Origin: Streptomyces sp. CBMA156
GTDB lineage: Bacteria; Actinomycetota; Actinomycetes; Streptomycetales; Streptomycetaceae
Length of the DNA stretch: 37,496 bases
Reading direction: 5' to 3'
NCBI RefSeq assembly: GCF_014596515.1
Contig: NZ_MSJQ01000159.1
Location: 1 to 37,496, forward strand
Part shown: one piece after another, positions 1 through 6,857 of the stretch
Position numbering within the stretch: position 1 is the stretch's first letter
How the letters are laid out: every line of letters starts with the position of its first letter
Translations under genes and position numbers: made by a program
Notes under the pieces: generated by a model
Database searches by the model: none
What the model saw: only the letters and a program-made list of their open reading frames with translations
Told to the model about the DNA's origin: nothing

Positions 1-293
1 GCGGCAACGGCGTTGCCCTCGGCGGCGGCGGCCGCGTCGTTGACGGCGGCCAGGTCGAGGTCGGCGGCGAGCTCGGCACGGGCGGCGCGGGACCAGCCGC
101 CGTCGCCGCAGTCCGGGTCGACGCTGTTCAGGGTGTTCAGCAGGACGCCGGCCTGGATGACCGCGCCGCCGACGACCTGGACGTTGGTGATGCTGTTGAC
201 GACGTCGCCCCAGGCGCCGGAGGAGGTGGTGCTTTCCGGGGTCTGAATGACGCTGCCGGGGATGACGGCGCCTTCGATGCGGTTGATGATCAC
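1..293 (-). CDS. Hypothetical plasmid protein, cut by the window edge
   Basis: The reading frame starts at a GTG (codon 291-293) preceded on the minus strand by AGGAGA at good spacing, and runs off the left end of the window, giving at least 97 residues. The start reads MIINRIEGAVIPGSVIQ. It is followed by a stretch rich in V, I, G and L and then an alanine- and acid-rich helix. I do not recognise a family. It is the last visible gene of the leftward operon that begins at 2504. The non-ATG start makes it easy to miss. Coding is supported by the ribosome binding site, the high GC3 and the low-complexity-free translation. Confidence 0.6.
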   Translation of the reverse strand, partial: MIINRIEGAVIPGSVIQTPESTTSSGAWGDVVNSITNVQVVGGAVIQAGVLLNTLNSVDPDCGDGGWSRAARAELAADLDLAAVNDAAAAAEGNAVA

Positions 294-363
294 GGGGTTC
301 TCCTGAGGGGTGTCGGTCTCCGGGGCCGGTCCGGCGCCGGGGGGCCTTCGTGTCGACGCGGGG

Positions 364-633
364 TCAGCGGCGACGGTGGAGCCAGCGCAGGCGCTCGGCG
401 GCGTCGGCGTTGCCGTCGGCGGTGAGGACTTTGTCGACGTAGTCGCTGATCTCCTCGCCTCGGGCGTCGCGGCCCCGGGCGGTCAGCGCGGCGGCGAGGG
501 TCCCGGTGCGAAAGGTGTCGGCGGCCTCCTGGTCGCCGGCGGCGACGGCGGCCTCGATGTCGCGGGTGAGCGCGCGGTGGCCCTGGAGCTCGGTCACGGT
601 GTTGGCGGCGGCCTTGCGCAGACGCTCGAACAT
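364..633 (-). CDS. Small hypothetical plasmid protein (89 aa)
   Basis: ATG start with an AAGGAGA ribosome binding site about 9 bases upstream. The protein begins MFERLRKAAANTVTELQGH and is almost wholly helical and charged, with no cysteines or membrane segment. I do not recognise a family. It lies between the partial 1-293 gene and the 171-residue gene upstream in the same leftward cluster, with about 165 bases separating it from the latter, so it may be served by its own promoter or by read-through. Confidence 0.65.
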   Translation of the reverse strand: MFERLRKAAANTVTELQGHRALTRDIEAAVAAGDQEAADTFRTGTLAAALTARGRDARGEEISDYVDKVLTADGNADAAERLRWLHRRR

Positions 634-798
634 CGGCGGGTCTCCTTCGTGGTGGAGGGGACCTGGGTGGTCCCGGGGCTCCCCTCACCGGTGCGGGCGC
701 CGTTCGGGCGGCCGTGCGGTCAGGGCAGCTCCGGGCGGGAGCCGGTGGGACAGGGGCCCGGGCGGGCGACGGGGTGGTGCCGGCCGTGCGCCGCAGGG

Positions 799-1317
799 CT
801 AGTGCGGAGCGGTGGGGTAGGAGCCGTCGCCGTAGCGGCCGGAGGGGCAGATCCAGCGGGGGCCGCCCTCGAACGGCGACCAGCGCTCGACCGACTGCTG
901 CTCGTCGGGCAGGCGCTCGGGCTCGGCGGCCGCGGCGTCGACGAACCGGCCGGGCACCGGCAGGTCCGCGTCCGGCAGGACGGTGGTGCGCTCCAGCACG
1001 GTGTCGGCCGCGGCGGCGGCCTCGGCCGCGAACTCCTTGGCGGCGTCGACCAGGTCCAGGCTGACCGGCCGGTCCTCGTCGTCGTCGGCCTGGGCGAGCA
1101 GCGCGTCGGCGCCGGCCGCCAGCAGGGTCTGCCAGTCGGCGTCGGTGATCTTGCCGTCCCAGCGGACCAGGGTGGTGCCGGTCAGGCGGGCCAGGCGGCG
1201 GGCGGCGGCGCGGCGGACGCGCTCCGGGCCCTGCGCTTCGGTGACCCAGGACCAGGACGAGGCCGTGGTGCGGGCGATGTGCTCGGCCTGGCGGCGGCCG
1301 GTCAGCGTGCGGGACAT
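799..1317 (-). CDS. Hypothetical plasmid protein (about 171 aa)
   Basis: I chose the ATG at 1317 because AGGAGG sits 7 bases upstream; the longer frame from 1389 has no ribosome binding site and an implausible proline/arginine-rich leader. The protein starts MSRTLTGRRQAEHIARTT. It has a helical middle rich in A, D and E and a C-terminal tail with the pattern GPRWICPSGRYGDGSY. No family is recognised. It belongs to the leftward run of small plasmid genes. Confidence 0.65.
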   Translation of the reverse strand: MSRTLTGRRQAEHIARTTASSWSWVTEAQGPERVRRAAARRLARLTGTTLVRWDGKITDADWQTLLAAGADALLAQADDDEDRPVSLDLVDAAKEFAAEAAAAADTVLERTTVLPDADLPVPGRFVDAAAAEPERLPDEQQSVERWSPFEGGPRWICPSGRYGDGSYPTAPH

Positions 1318-1482
1318 GCGGGTGCCTCCTGGATCGGGGCGGGACGGGGGAACGGTGGTGGCGGGGCCCTGGCGGGCCCGCCGCGCCACTCCCGGCCCCG
1401 TACCGGCATGGGCATGCCAGGACGGTTCCGAGAGGCAGGCGGCGGGAGACTGCCGAACTCCATAGAGAGGAGAAGGGGAGGG

Positions 1483-1590
1483 CTACTGGCCGGGGCCGGA
1501 ACCGCCGGCCTTCGCGGCGTCCCTGCGGGCCTGGTCCTCACGCATTCGGCGCAGGGCCTCGTCGGCCTGGTTCGAGAGGACGGTGATCAC
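1483..1590 (-). CDS. Tiny overlapping protein (35 aa)
   Basis: GTG start overlapping the stop of the upstream 30-residue gene in a GTGA junction, which implies translational coupling. The product is MITVLSNQADEALRRMR followed by a short basic, glycine-rich tail. It looks like a single amphipathic helix. It is below normal gene-finder thresholds. The function is unknown; the case for coding rests on the chain of overlapping start and stop codons running from 2148 to 1483. Confidence 0.4.
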   Translation of the reverse strand: MITVLSNQADEALRRMREDQARRDAAKAGGSGPGQ

Positions 1591-1679
1591 CGGCCGCCCC
1601 CCTTCGAGTCGGCGGGCGGCTTGGGCTTGTCCTTGCCGTCGCCGTTACTGAAGGCGCGGCAGTTGCTGGCGATGGTCAC
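1587..1679 (-). CDS. Tiny overlapping protein (30 aa)
   Basis: GTG start embedded in the stop codon of the upstream 97-residue gene (GTGA overlap), and its own TGA overlaps the GTG of the next gene. The product starts MTIASNCRAFSNGDGKDK and ends in a lysine/proline/glycine tail. No family is recognised. The double overlap suggests a translationally coupled chain. Confidence 0.35.
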   Translation of the reverse strand: MTIASNCRAFSNGDGKDKPKPPADSKGGGR

Positions 1680-1969
1680 CGCGCACCCCCGTCGTCGGCG
1701 TGCTCGGTGTACGGCCGGCCGAAGTTCCGGCGCGGGGCGGAGTCAGGCCGGCTGTACGGGTCCGCCGAGACCACCCGGCGCCCGTACCGGTCCGTGCCCG
1801 CCGGGGCGGCCGGGGCCTGCGCCTCACGGTGGTGACGCCGGGCGGTCGCCTCGTCGTAGGAGTGCCAGCCGGAGGCCGACATCCCGCCCGTACGGGTCGA
1901 CGTCCCGGAGCCGGGCTCGCCGGACGAGCCGCTGCTGGAGCCGAGGCCCAGGAAGGAGCGGATGCCCAT
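1676..1969 (-). CDS. Small serine/glycine-rich plasmid protein (97 aa)
   Basis: I chose the internal ATG at 1969, which overlaps the stop of the upstream 59-residue gene (TGATG). The longer frame upstream is the shadow of neighbouring genes. The protein opens MGIRSFLGLGSSSGSSG and continues with a flexible, charged region containing several tyrosines and arginines, probably disordered. No family is recognised. It sits in the coupled leftward chain 2148-1483. Confidence 0.5.
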   Translation of the reverse strand: MGIRSFLGLGSSSGSSGEPGSGTSTRTGGMSASGWHSYDEATARRHHREAQAPAAPAGTDRYGRRVVSADPYSRPDSAPRRNFGRPYTEHADDGGAR

Positions 1970-2148
1970 CAGGACCGACCCCCCGCCTGCTGCGGCACCG
2001 GCTGCGGGGCCTGCTGCTCGCGCAGCCGGTCCGCCTCCCGGTGGGCCCGATCCGCGGCCGCGGTGGCCTCCGCGGCGGAGCGCAGACGCTCCGCGATCAC
2101 CGCGTCCAGGGCGGCGACCTGCGCCGCGTCGAACGACTGCTGCGCCAT
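1969..2148 (-). CDS. Small helical plasmid protein (59 aa)
   Basis: The ATG at 2148 starts MAQQSFDAAQVAALDAVI, followed by a long alanine/arginine/glutamate helix (AERLRSAAEATAAADRAHR) likely to form a coiled coil, and a short glutamine/proline tail. The gene begins two bases after the stop of the 117-residue gene and ends overlapping the next start, so it is almost certainly co-translated with both. The function is unknown. Confidence 0.55.
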   Translation of the reverse strand: MAQQSFDAAQVAALDAVIAERLRSAAEATAAADRAHREADRLREQQAPQPVPQQAGGRS

Positions 2149-2150
2149 CG

Positions 2151-2504
2151 TCAGCACCTCGCCATCTGCGGCTGCGCGCCGCCGACGAGCCGGGTGATGG
2201 CGTTCTGGACGAACCACGACAGATGGGCCCAGCCGGTGCGGCCGGCCTTGGCGAGGTGCTCCTCGGCCTGCCGCCAGACGTCGGCGACGAGCGCCGACAC
2301 CGTGGTCTCGTCGGCGGCCGGGGCGACGGCCGCGAGGTCCCGGGCGATGAGGGACCGGACCCGGCCCTCGTACTGGATCTGCAGCGGGGCACTGCGGTGG
2401 TCGGCGAGGGCGTCGACGATGCTGCGGGCGCTGAGCTGCTGGGGGTGGAGCGTCAGGGTGGCCCCGGTGCGGCCGGCCGGACGCTTGTAGGCGATGCTGG
2501 TCAT
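2151..2504 (-). CDS. First gene of leftward plasmid operon (117 aa, unknown)
   Basis: ATG at 2504 with GGGAG upstream. The start is MTSIAYKRPAGRTGATL. The middle and C-terminal parts form predicted helices, including VADVWRQAEEHLAKAGRTGW and HLSWFVQNAITRLVGG. There are no zinc or nucleotide-binding motifs. It is the promoter-proximal gene of the small-gene operon running to the left edge. It lies divergent from the GntR-type regulator at 2683 with an inverted repeat between them, so repression by that regulator is plausible. No family is recognised. Confidence 0.65.
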   Translation of the reverse strand: MTSIAYKRPAGRTGATLTLHPQQLSARSIVDALADHRSAPLQIQYEGRVRSLIARDLAAVAPAADETTVSALVADVWRQAEEHLAKAGRTGWAHLSWFVQNAITRLVGGAQPQMARC

Positions 2505-2607
2505 GCGGATCACTCCCTTGATGAGCTGGTCCGTGGAGGCCCCGGTGAAAGCTGTCCAGGCGCACCGGGGCCTTGCCGTTTTCACGAGCACTTCCGTGTT
2601 GGCTTAG

Positions 2608-2649
2608 CCAGCTTAACTGATACAGTTCCACCTGTGTCAACTAAGCTGG
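2608..2649. promoter_or_regulatory. Imperfect inverted repeat, candidate GntR operator and divergent promoter
   Basis: Two 18-base arms, 2608-2625 and 2632-2649, separated by 6 bases, mirror each other at 15 of 18 positions; each arm contains AGCTTA..TGA.ACAG or its complement. On the minus strand a TTGACA lies inside the element, a plausible -35 for the leftward operon. The site sits between the divergent 2504 and 2683 starts. Binding by the adjacent GntR-type protein is inference. Confidence 0.6.
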
Positions 2650-2682
2650 TGAAGCTGTCTATGACGAGGAGGTGCCCCTACG

Positions 2683-3021
2683 ATGTGGTTCATGACTGAT
2701 CAGTTCGCACAGCCCTACCAGCGGATCGTGGAGGACGTGCGCGATCAGATCCGTCTGGGTAGGCTCCGGCCGGACGACAAGCTACCCAGCACCCGCGAGC
2801 TGGCGAATCACTACAAGCTCGCCCCCGGAACGGTGCAGCGGGCGCTTGGTGAGCTGCGGTCCGCCGGACTGATCTACTCGCACCAGGGCAAGGGCAGTTT
2901 CGTCCGGCAAGCGCCACCGAGCGAGCCTTCGGCGTCGCCCGAGGTCATCAAGCTGCAGACACAGATCAGCGCATTGACCGCACGCCTTGAACGGGTCGAA
3001 CAGGCGCTCTTCGGAACGTGA
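2683..3021 (+). CDS. GntR-family winged-helix regulator, short form
   Basis: The product is a 112-residue DNA-binding repressor. Residues 10-75 match the GntR winged helix: YQRIVEDVRDQIRLGRL, then LPSTRELANHYKLAPGTVQR as the helix-turn-helix, and a wing ending HQGKGSFV. There is no ligand-binding domain; instead residues 87-110 form a short coiled coil (LQTQISALTARLERVEQAL), as in the small GntR-like regulators of streptomycete plasmids that control transfer or kill functions. The ATG at 2683 is preceded by GAGGAGG with 10-base spacing, which favours it over the ATG at 2692. It probably regulates the divergent small-gene operon through the repeat at 2608-2649. Confidence 0.85.
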   Translation: MWFMTDQFAQPYQRIVEDVRDQIRLGRLRPDDKLPSTRELANHYKLAPGTVQRALGELRSAGLIYSHQGKGSFVRQAPPSEPSASPEVIKLQTQISALTARLERVEQALFGT

Positions 3022-3053
3022 TCCACGGACACTCCCTTGGGGTCGAATTTCGA

Positions 3054-3122
3054 TACTCAGATCAAATCCGACCCTGCGGTGACAGGCCATCACATCCCTG
3101 TGGTGAGATCCGTACTCAGATC
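3054..3122. repeat. Direct repeat TACTCAGATC, candidate operator
   Basis: The ten-base word TACTCAGATC occurs at 3054-3063 and 3113-3122, 59 bases apart, in the 190-base gap ahead of the three-gene kinase operon. The gap is also less GC-rich than its surroundings, as expected of a promoter. The repeats could be sites for the HTH domain of the downstream protein; that is inference. Confidence 0.35.
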
Positions 3123-3211
3123 CATCAACACGTTTTCAACATCCCCATACACATGGGTTCCGGAGCTTGAACCATAGGCTCCCAACCATGACGAAAGCCG
3201 AGGGAGAGGCC

Positions 3212-4216
3212 ATGGCAAAGGCACGTCCGGGGTGGCGCCCTGACAGACTGCGAGAGCAGCGTGAAGCCCATGGCCTGACGCTTGAGCAGGCTGGCGAAAA
3301 GCTGCGCCAGGTTGCGAGCATCGCACGGTTGAAGGACGTGCCCGCCGCCAATCCACAGACTTTGTGGCAGCACGAGCAGGGCGAGGTCTACCCGGGCGTG
3401 GCATACCAACGGGTGTACTGCTTGCTCTACGGCATCACGGACTGGGAGCTCGGATTCCGCAACCCCCTGCCCGGCGAAGAGCCGAGCAAGCTTGGGCTGA
3501 CATCATCGAACGACAAGCACACGGGGGCCCACGTCCTCGCTGTCGAACGCGCTCTTCTCAAAATCGCGGGCGCCGATCACTTCGGCATCTCGCAGCGAAT
3601 CATGGATGCCTGGCGCCGCCGCCACACCGGCGGGGACCCGCACCAGCCCACACTGATCCTGGTCGGCGGCTATGCGGGATCGGGGAAGACCGAGCTCGCA
3701 CGCTTCCTCTCCGAGATCAGCGGATGGCCGCTCCTGGACAAGGACCCGATGTGCCGCCCCCTCGTGGAATCGCTCCTGGTCGCTCTCGGCTCGGACCGTA
3801 ACGACCGGCACACCGAGACCTACCGCTCAAGGGTCCGACCGCTCGAGTACGAATCTCTGCTCGCTGCGGTCAACGCCAACATCGACTGCGGCATCTCCTC
3901 GATCGTCACCGCGCCCCTCGTCGCCGAATTCAGCGATGAAGGCTGGATGAGGCGCCTCGAGAGCCGCTGCAAGGCCCGCGGGGTGACGGTGGCACCGGTG
4001 TGGGTACGGTGCGACATCAACTCGATGCGGGACTACATCAGCTATCGCTCAGCCGCACGCGACACCTGGAAGTTGGACAACTGGGCGGAGTACGTGGCAG
4101 GCCTGAACGTGGAGCTCCGGCCGGTGGTCGACCACATGGTGGTGGACAACCGGCATGGTGCCGCAGTGGCGATGGCCGACCAGGCACGGCTGGCACTCGG
4201 GGCGGTACGCGCATGA
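3212..4216 (+). CDS. HTH plus P-loop kinase (AAA_33-like)
   Basis: The 334-residue product joins an N-terminal XRE-like helix-turn-helix (residues 8-75, PDRLREQREAHGLTLEQAG) to a small-molecule kinase-like P-loop domain. The Walker A motif is GGYAGSGKT at about 152-160, followed by LLDKDPMCRPLVESL, a pattern seen in AAA_33/gluconate-kinase-like and zeta-like kinases. The start at 3212 is preceded by GGGAGAGG; an ATG at 3188 is an alternative. The stop overlaps the next ATG (ATGA), so the gene is coupled to the kinase/HAD gene. The combination suggests a regulator that senses or phosphorylates a metabolite, but the substrate is not evident. The gene may autoregulate through repeats upstream. 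Confidence 0.75.
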   Translation: MAKARPGWRPDRLREQREAHGLTLEQAGEKLRQVASIARLKDVPAANPQTLWQHEQGEVYPGVAYQRVYCLLYGITDWELGFRNPLPGEEPSKLGLTSSNDKHTGAHVLAVERALLKIAGADHFGISQRIMDAWRRRHTGGDPHQPTLILVGGYAGSGKTELARFLSEISGWPLLDKDPMCRPLVESLLVALGSDRNDRHTETYRSRVRPLEYESLLAAVNANIDCGISSIVTAPLVAEFSDEGWMRRLESRCKARGVTVAPVWVRCDINSMRDYISYRSAARDTWKLDNWAEYVAGLNVELRPVVDHMVVDNRHGAAVAMADQARLALGAVRA

Positions 4217-5406
4217 CGCGGCGCGGGGTAATTCTGTACGGGCCGCCGGCTTCCGGGAAAGACACGGTGACGGGCGCCCTCAGCACCGCCGACCCCGTCT
4301 TCGCGCTGTTCTCCAGGGTGAAGATCGGCCCCGGCCGGACGGCTGGCTACCGGATGGGGACGCCAAAGCTCCTCGCCGAGCTGCGTGCCACGGCGGGGGC
4401 GGTGGTCTACGAGAACAGCAGGTACGACAGCACGTACGTGACGGACCGACCGGGGCTGGACGCCGCGGTCGCGGCCGGGGTGCCGGTGATGCACCTGGGC
4501 CAGATCGATGGGGTGCGGACGGTGCTGGACGGCTACCCCGCCGACTGGCTGACGGTGCTGCTTTGGTGCCCGAGGGAGTCGACGGCGGAGCGATCGGCGG
4601 GCCGGGGTGACACGGACACCGCTGCGCGTCTGGCCGCCTGGGATGCCACGCAGGCGGACCTGGAGGCCAACGCCGGATTCCGGTTCGATCTGGTTGTCCG
4701 CACGGATGCGGCGTCACCCGAGCAGGCTGCCGAGCGGATCCGCCAGGCGCTCGCCGAGCGCGGGCAGCGGCTGCTGATGCTGGACTTCGACGACACGCTG
4801 ATCGACCGCCTCGGCGCGGTGACGGCGTGGATCTCCGGGTACTGCGCCGCCCACGGGGTGGGTCCGGATGTCGAGCGCCGGATCCTGGGGGCCATGCGGA
4901 TCCGCGCGGATCTGCGGACGTTCGAGGGCCTGTGCGCCAAGTTGCCGTTGCCGGAGTCCGCCGATCAGCTGTGGGCCCGCTACAACGCGGAGTTCCCGGC
5001 AACGGTCCGGCCCTTCCCCGGCGTACCGGACGCGCTGGAGACGGTCAGGACCGGCGGGTGGCAGGTCGTCGTCGTCACCAACGGCGGCGGCGAGATCCAG
5101 CGCGCCAAGCTGAAGGCGAGCGGCATCGACGGCCTGGTCGACGGGGTGTGCATCTCCGAGGAGGCCAGCGCCCGCAAGCCGGACCCAGCAATCTTCGAAA
5201 CGGCTGCCGCGAGCGTGGGCAGCAGCCTCGCGCGGGGCGGTTGGATGGTGGGGGACAACCCCGCACTGGACGTGATCGGCGGCCGCGCGGCCGGACTGCG
5301 CACCGTCTGGGTCTCCCACGGTCGGCCGTGGCCCGGGGGCGCGGAGCCGGACTACGTCGCGCTGGACGTCCTGGACGCCCTGGACCACGTCCGAGGTGCC
5401 CAATGA
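4213..5406 (+). CDS. Fusion of nucleotide-kinase-like and HAD phosphatase domains
   Basis: The protein has 397 residues and two catalytic modules. Residues 1-165 form a guanylate-kinase-like P-loop domain with Walker A GPPASGKDT at 10-18. Residues 186-397 form a HAD-superfamily hydrolase: motif I LDFDDT (nucleophile D191, general acid D193), motif II VVTN near 287-290, motif III lysine in ARKPDP (K322), and motif IV GDNPALD with acidic residues at 348 and 353. A kinase and a phosphatase on one chain suggests control of the phosphorylation state of a nucleotide or sugar phosphate; the true substrate is unknown. The start overlaps the upstream stop and the gene's own stop overlaps the next start, so it is the middle of a coupled trio. 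Confidence 0.85.
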   Translation: MTRRGVILYGPPASGKDTVTGALSTADPVFALFSRVKIGPGRTAGYRMGTPKLLAELRATAGAVVYENSRYDSTYVTDRPGLDAAVAAGVPVMHLGQIDGVRTVLDGYPADWLTVLLWCPRESTAERSAGRGDTDTAARLAAWDATQADLEANAGFRFDLVVRTDAASPEQAAERIRQALAERGQRLLMLDFDDTLIDRLGAVTAWISGYCAAHGVGPDVERRILGAMRIRADLRTFEGLCAKLPLPESADQLWARYNAEFPATVRPFPGVPDALETVRTGGWQVVVVTNGGGEIQRAKLKASGIDGLVDGVCISEEASARKPDPAIFETAAASVGSSLARGGWMVGDNPALDVIGGRAAGLRTVWVSHGRPWPGGAEPDYVALDVLDALDHVRGAQ

Positions 5407-6314
5407 CAGTTCGACGGGTCACGCTCGGTGTCCTGCATCCCGGGAGTATGGGCGCGGCCGTCGCGGGGTGCGCCCTCGCAAACAGCGGCCAGGTCCTGTG
5501 GTGCCCGCAGGGGCGCAGCGAGGCCACTGCGGCCAGGGCGGAGCGGGTGGGTCTGACGGCGGTGCCGACGTTGGATGAGCTGGTGGCCCAGGCGGACGTG
5601 GTGCTCAGTCTGTGCCCGCCGGCTGTGGCGGAGGATGTTGCGCGAGATGTGGCCGGGCTCGGTTTCGCCGGCCTGTACGTGGAAGCGAACGCGATCAGTC
5701 CGCAGCGGACGGTGCGGATCGCGCAGTTGCTCGGCGGGACGGCCCGCGCGGTGGTCGACGGTGCGGTGGTCGGCTCGCCGCCGGTCGGTACGAAGCGGCC
5801 CCGGCTGTACCTCTCCGGGCCGGTGGACGAGGTCGGGTTGGTCGAGCGGCTCTTCTCCGGCACTGCGGTGTCGACCCACGTACTGGGCGAGGAGATCGGG
5901 CAGGCCAGCGCGCTGAAGGTGTCCTACAGCGCGTTCCAGAAGGTCTCCAGGGTGCTGGCCGCACTGTCCTACGGTCTCGCTCGGGAGCACGGTGTCGACC
6001 GGGCGTTGCTCGATGTCGCCGGTCAACGAGCCGGCTCGTACCTGACGGAGACGGGCTACATCGGCAAGACCGCTGCCCGGGGCTGGCGGTGGGGCCCCGA
6101 GCTGGAAGAAGCCGCAGACACGATGGCCGCCGTTGGCCTCCCGGACGACCTGCTCCGCGCGGCAGCGTCCACGCTCAGCAGGTGGGACGACGCCAAGGAC
6201 ACCGCCCTGTCGGCCGACCAGGCACTGGACGAGCTGCTCCGCGCGGAGGCCGAGTTGTCCAGCCGACACGCGGAACCTGAACGGTCCGAGGAATCCGGGA
6301 GACGAATAAGCTGA
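5403..6314 (+). CDS. NAD(P)-dependent dehydrogenase, 6-phosphogluconate dehydrogenase-like (DUF1932 type)
   Basis: The 303-residue product starts with a Rossmann nucleotide-binding motif, GVLHPGSMG at 9-17, typical of beta-hydroxyacid dehydrogenases. The C-terminal helical half contains SALKVSYSAFQKVSRVLA, which resembles the DUF1932 C-terminal domain found with phosphogluconate-dehydrogenase-like N-termini. The conserved lysine of that helix (ALK) would be the catalytic lysine. Its ATG overlaps the stop of the kinase/HAD gene, so all three enzymes are made from one message. The substrate is not evident. An imine-reductase-like role is possible, as those share this fold. Confidence 0.85.
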   Translation: MTVRRVTLGVLHPGSMGAAVAGCALANSGQVLWCPQGRSEATAARAERVGLTAVPTLDELVAQADVVLSLCPPAVAEDVARDVAGLGFAGLYVEANAISPQRTVRIAQLLGGTARAVVDGAVVGSPPVGTKRPRLYLSGPVDEVGLVERLFSGTAVSTHVLGEEIGQASALKVSYSAFQKVSRVLAALSYGLAREHGVDRALLDVAGQRAGSYLTETGYIGKTAARGWRWGPELEEAADTMAAVGLPDDLLRAAASTLSRWDDAKDTALSADQALDELLRAEAELSSRHAEPERSEESGRRIS

Positions 6315-6358
6315 TCCGGTCGCCCGCACGGGCGTCACCAAGGTCCAGAAACAGCAAA

Positions 6359-6389
6359 AGCAGCCCAAGATTGGCGTCTGGGGGCTGCT
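6359..6389 (+). terminator. Hairpin after the three-gene operon
   Basis: AGCAGCCC at 6359-6366 pairs with GGGCTGCT at 6382-6389 across a 15-base loop, 45 bases past the dehydrogenase stop. There is no U-tract, as usual in streptomycetes. A smaller hairpin (CGCCCG..CGGGCG, 6321-6334) lies just before it. Confidence 0.5.
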
Positions 6390-6415
6390 CAGCTGTCTAC
6401 TCAGTCGTCTCCGAC

Positions 6416-6460
6416 GGTACCAAAGGTACCCCGGCTTCGGCGAGAGACACCCGTCTCTCG
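6416..6460. repeat. Cluster of short palindromes upstream of rep1
   Basis: GGTACC at 6416-6421 and 6425-6430 flank AAA. CGAGAGAC at 6441-6448 pairs perfectly with GTCTCTCG at 6453-6460 over a 4-base loop. The cluster sits in a 340-base stretch without a clear gene between the kinase operon and the rep region. It could be part of a terminator, a replication control element or a structured RNA; nothing in the sequence decides which. Confidence 0.4.
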
Positions 6461-6659
6461 CTCGCTAGGGCTACCCCGAAGGCCCGGCCGGTGGCGACGC
6501 CTTTCGAGAGGTAGCGCCCCGTTGTTCCACCCCGTCACCCCGCGGCGCGGCCGTGTCGTCCCGGCCCGCCCCGCCCGTTCCTCCCAGTCGCTCGACCGCT
6601 CTGCCGTCCGCTGGATGCCGCCCGCAACTGGCGGAGCCTGTCCACAGGCTCGCCCTGTC

Positions 6660-6857
6660 ATGACTGGCTGCATGTCCACCCAGCCCACCCGGTCGAGTGA
6701 TGCACGCCACTCGATCCCGGGTCACACCGTTCCCGGATTTCCGGCCTCTATGGGCATGCAGAACCACACCCATGTCAAGATCCGCCCCGCTCACCGCCCG
6801 GCCGCCCAGGCCGCTCCGCTCATGGTGTCCGCCGCCGGTTCGGAGGTGGCGCGGTGA
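6660..6857 (+). CDS. Possible leader ORF coupled to rep1
   Basis: A 65-codon frame starting MTGCMSTQPTRSSDARHS ends with a TGA that overlaps the GTG of rep1 (GTGA). An internal ATG at 6750 gives a 35-residue alternative. Neither start has a convincing ribosome binding site, but the exact overlap with the rep1 start and the rep1 ribosome binding site lying inside the frame suggest translational coupling that could limit Rep1 synthesis. No family is recognised. Confidence 0.3.
   Translation: MTGCMSTQPTRSSDARHSIPGHTVPGFPASMGMQNHTHVKIRPAHRPAAQAAPLMVSAAGSEVAR

Noticed and set aside
310..2490. Long plus-strand open frame of 726 codons
   Set aside because: It is antisense to a chain of minus-strand genes with ribosome binding sites and overlapping start/stop codons. 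Its translation is glycine-, arginine- and alanine-rich, as expected of a shadow in high-GC DNA.
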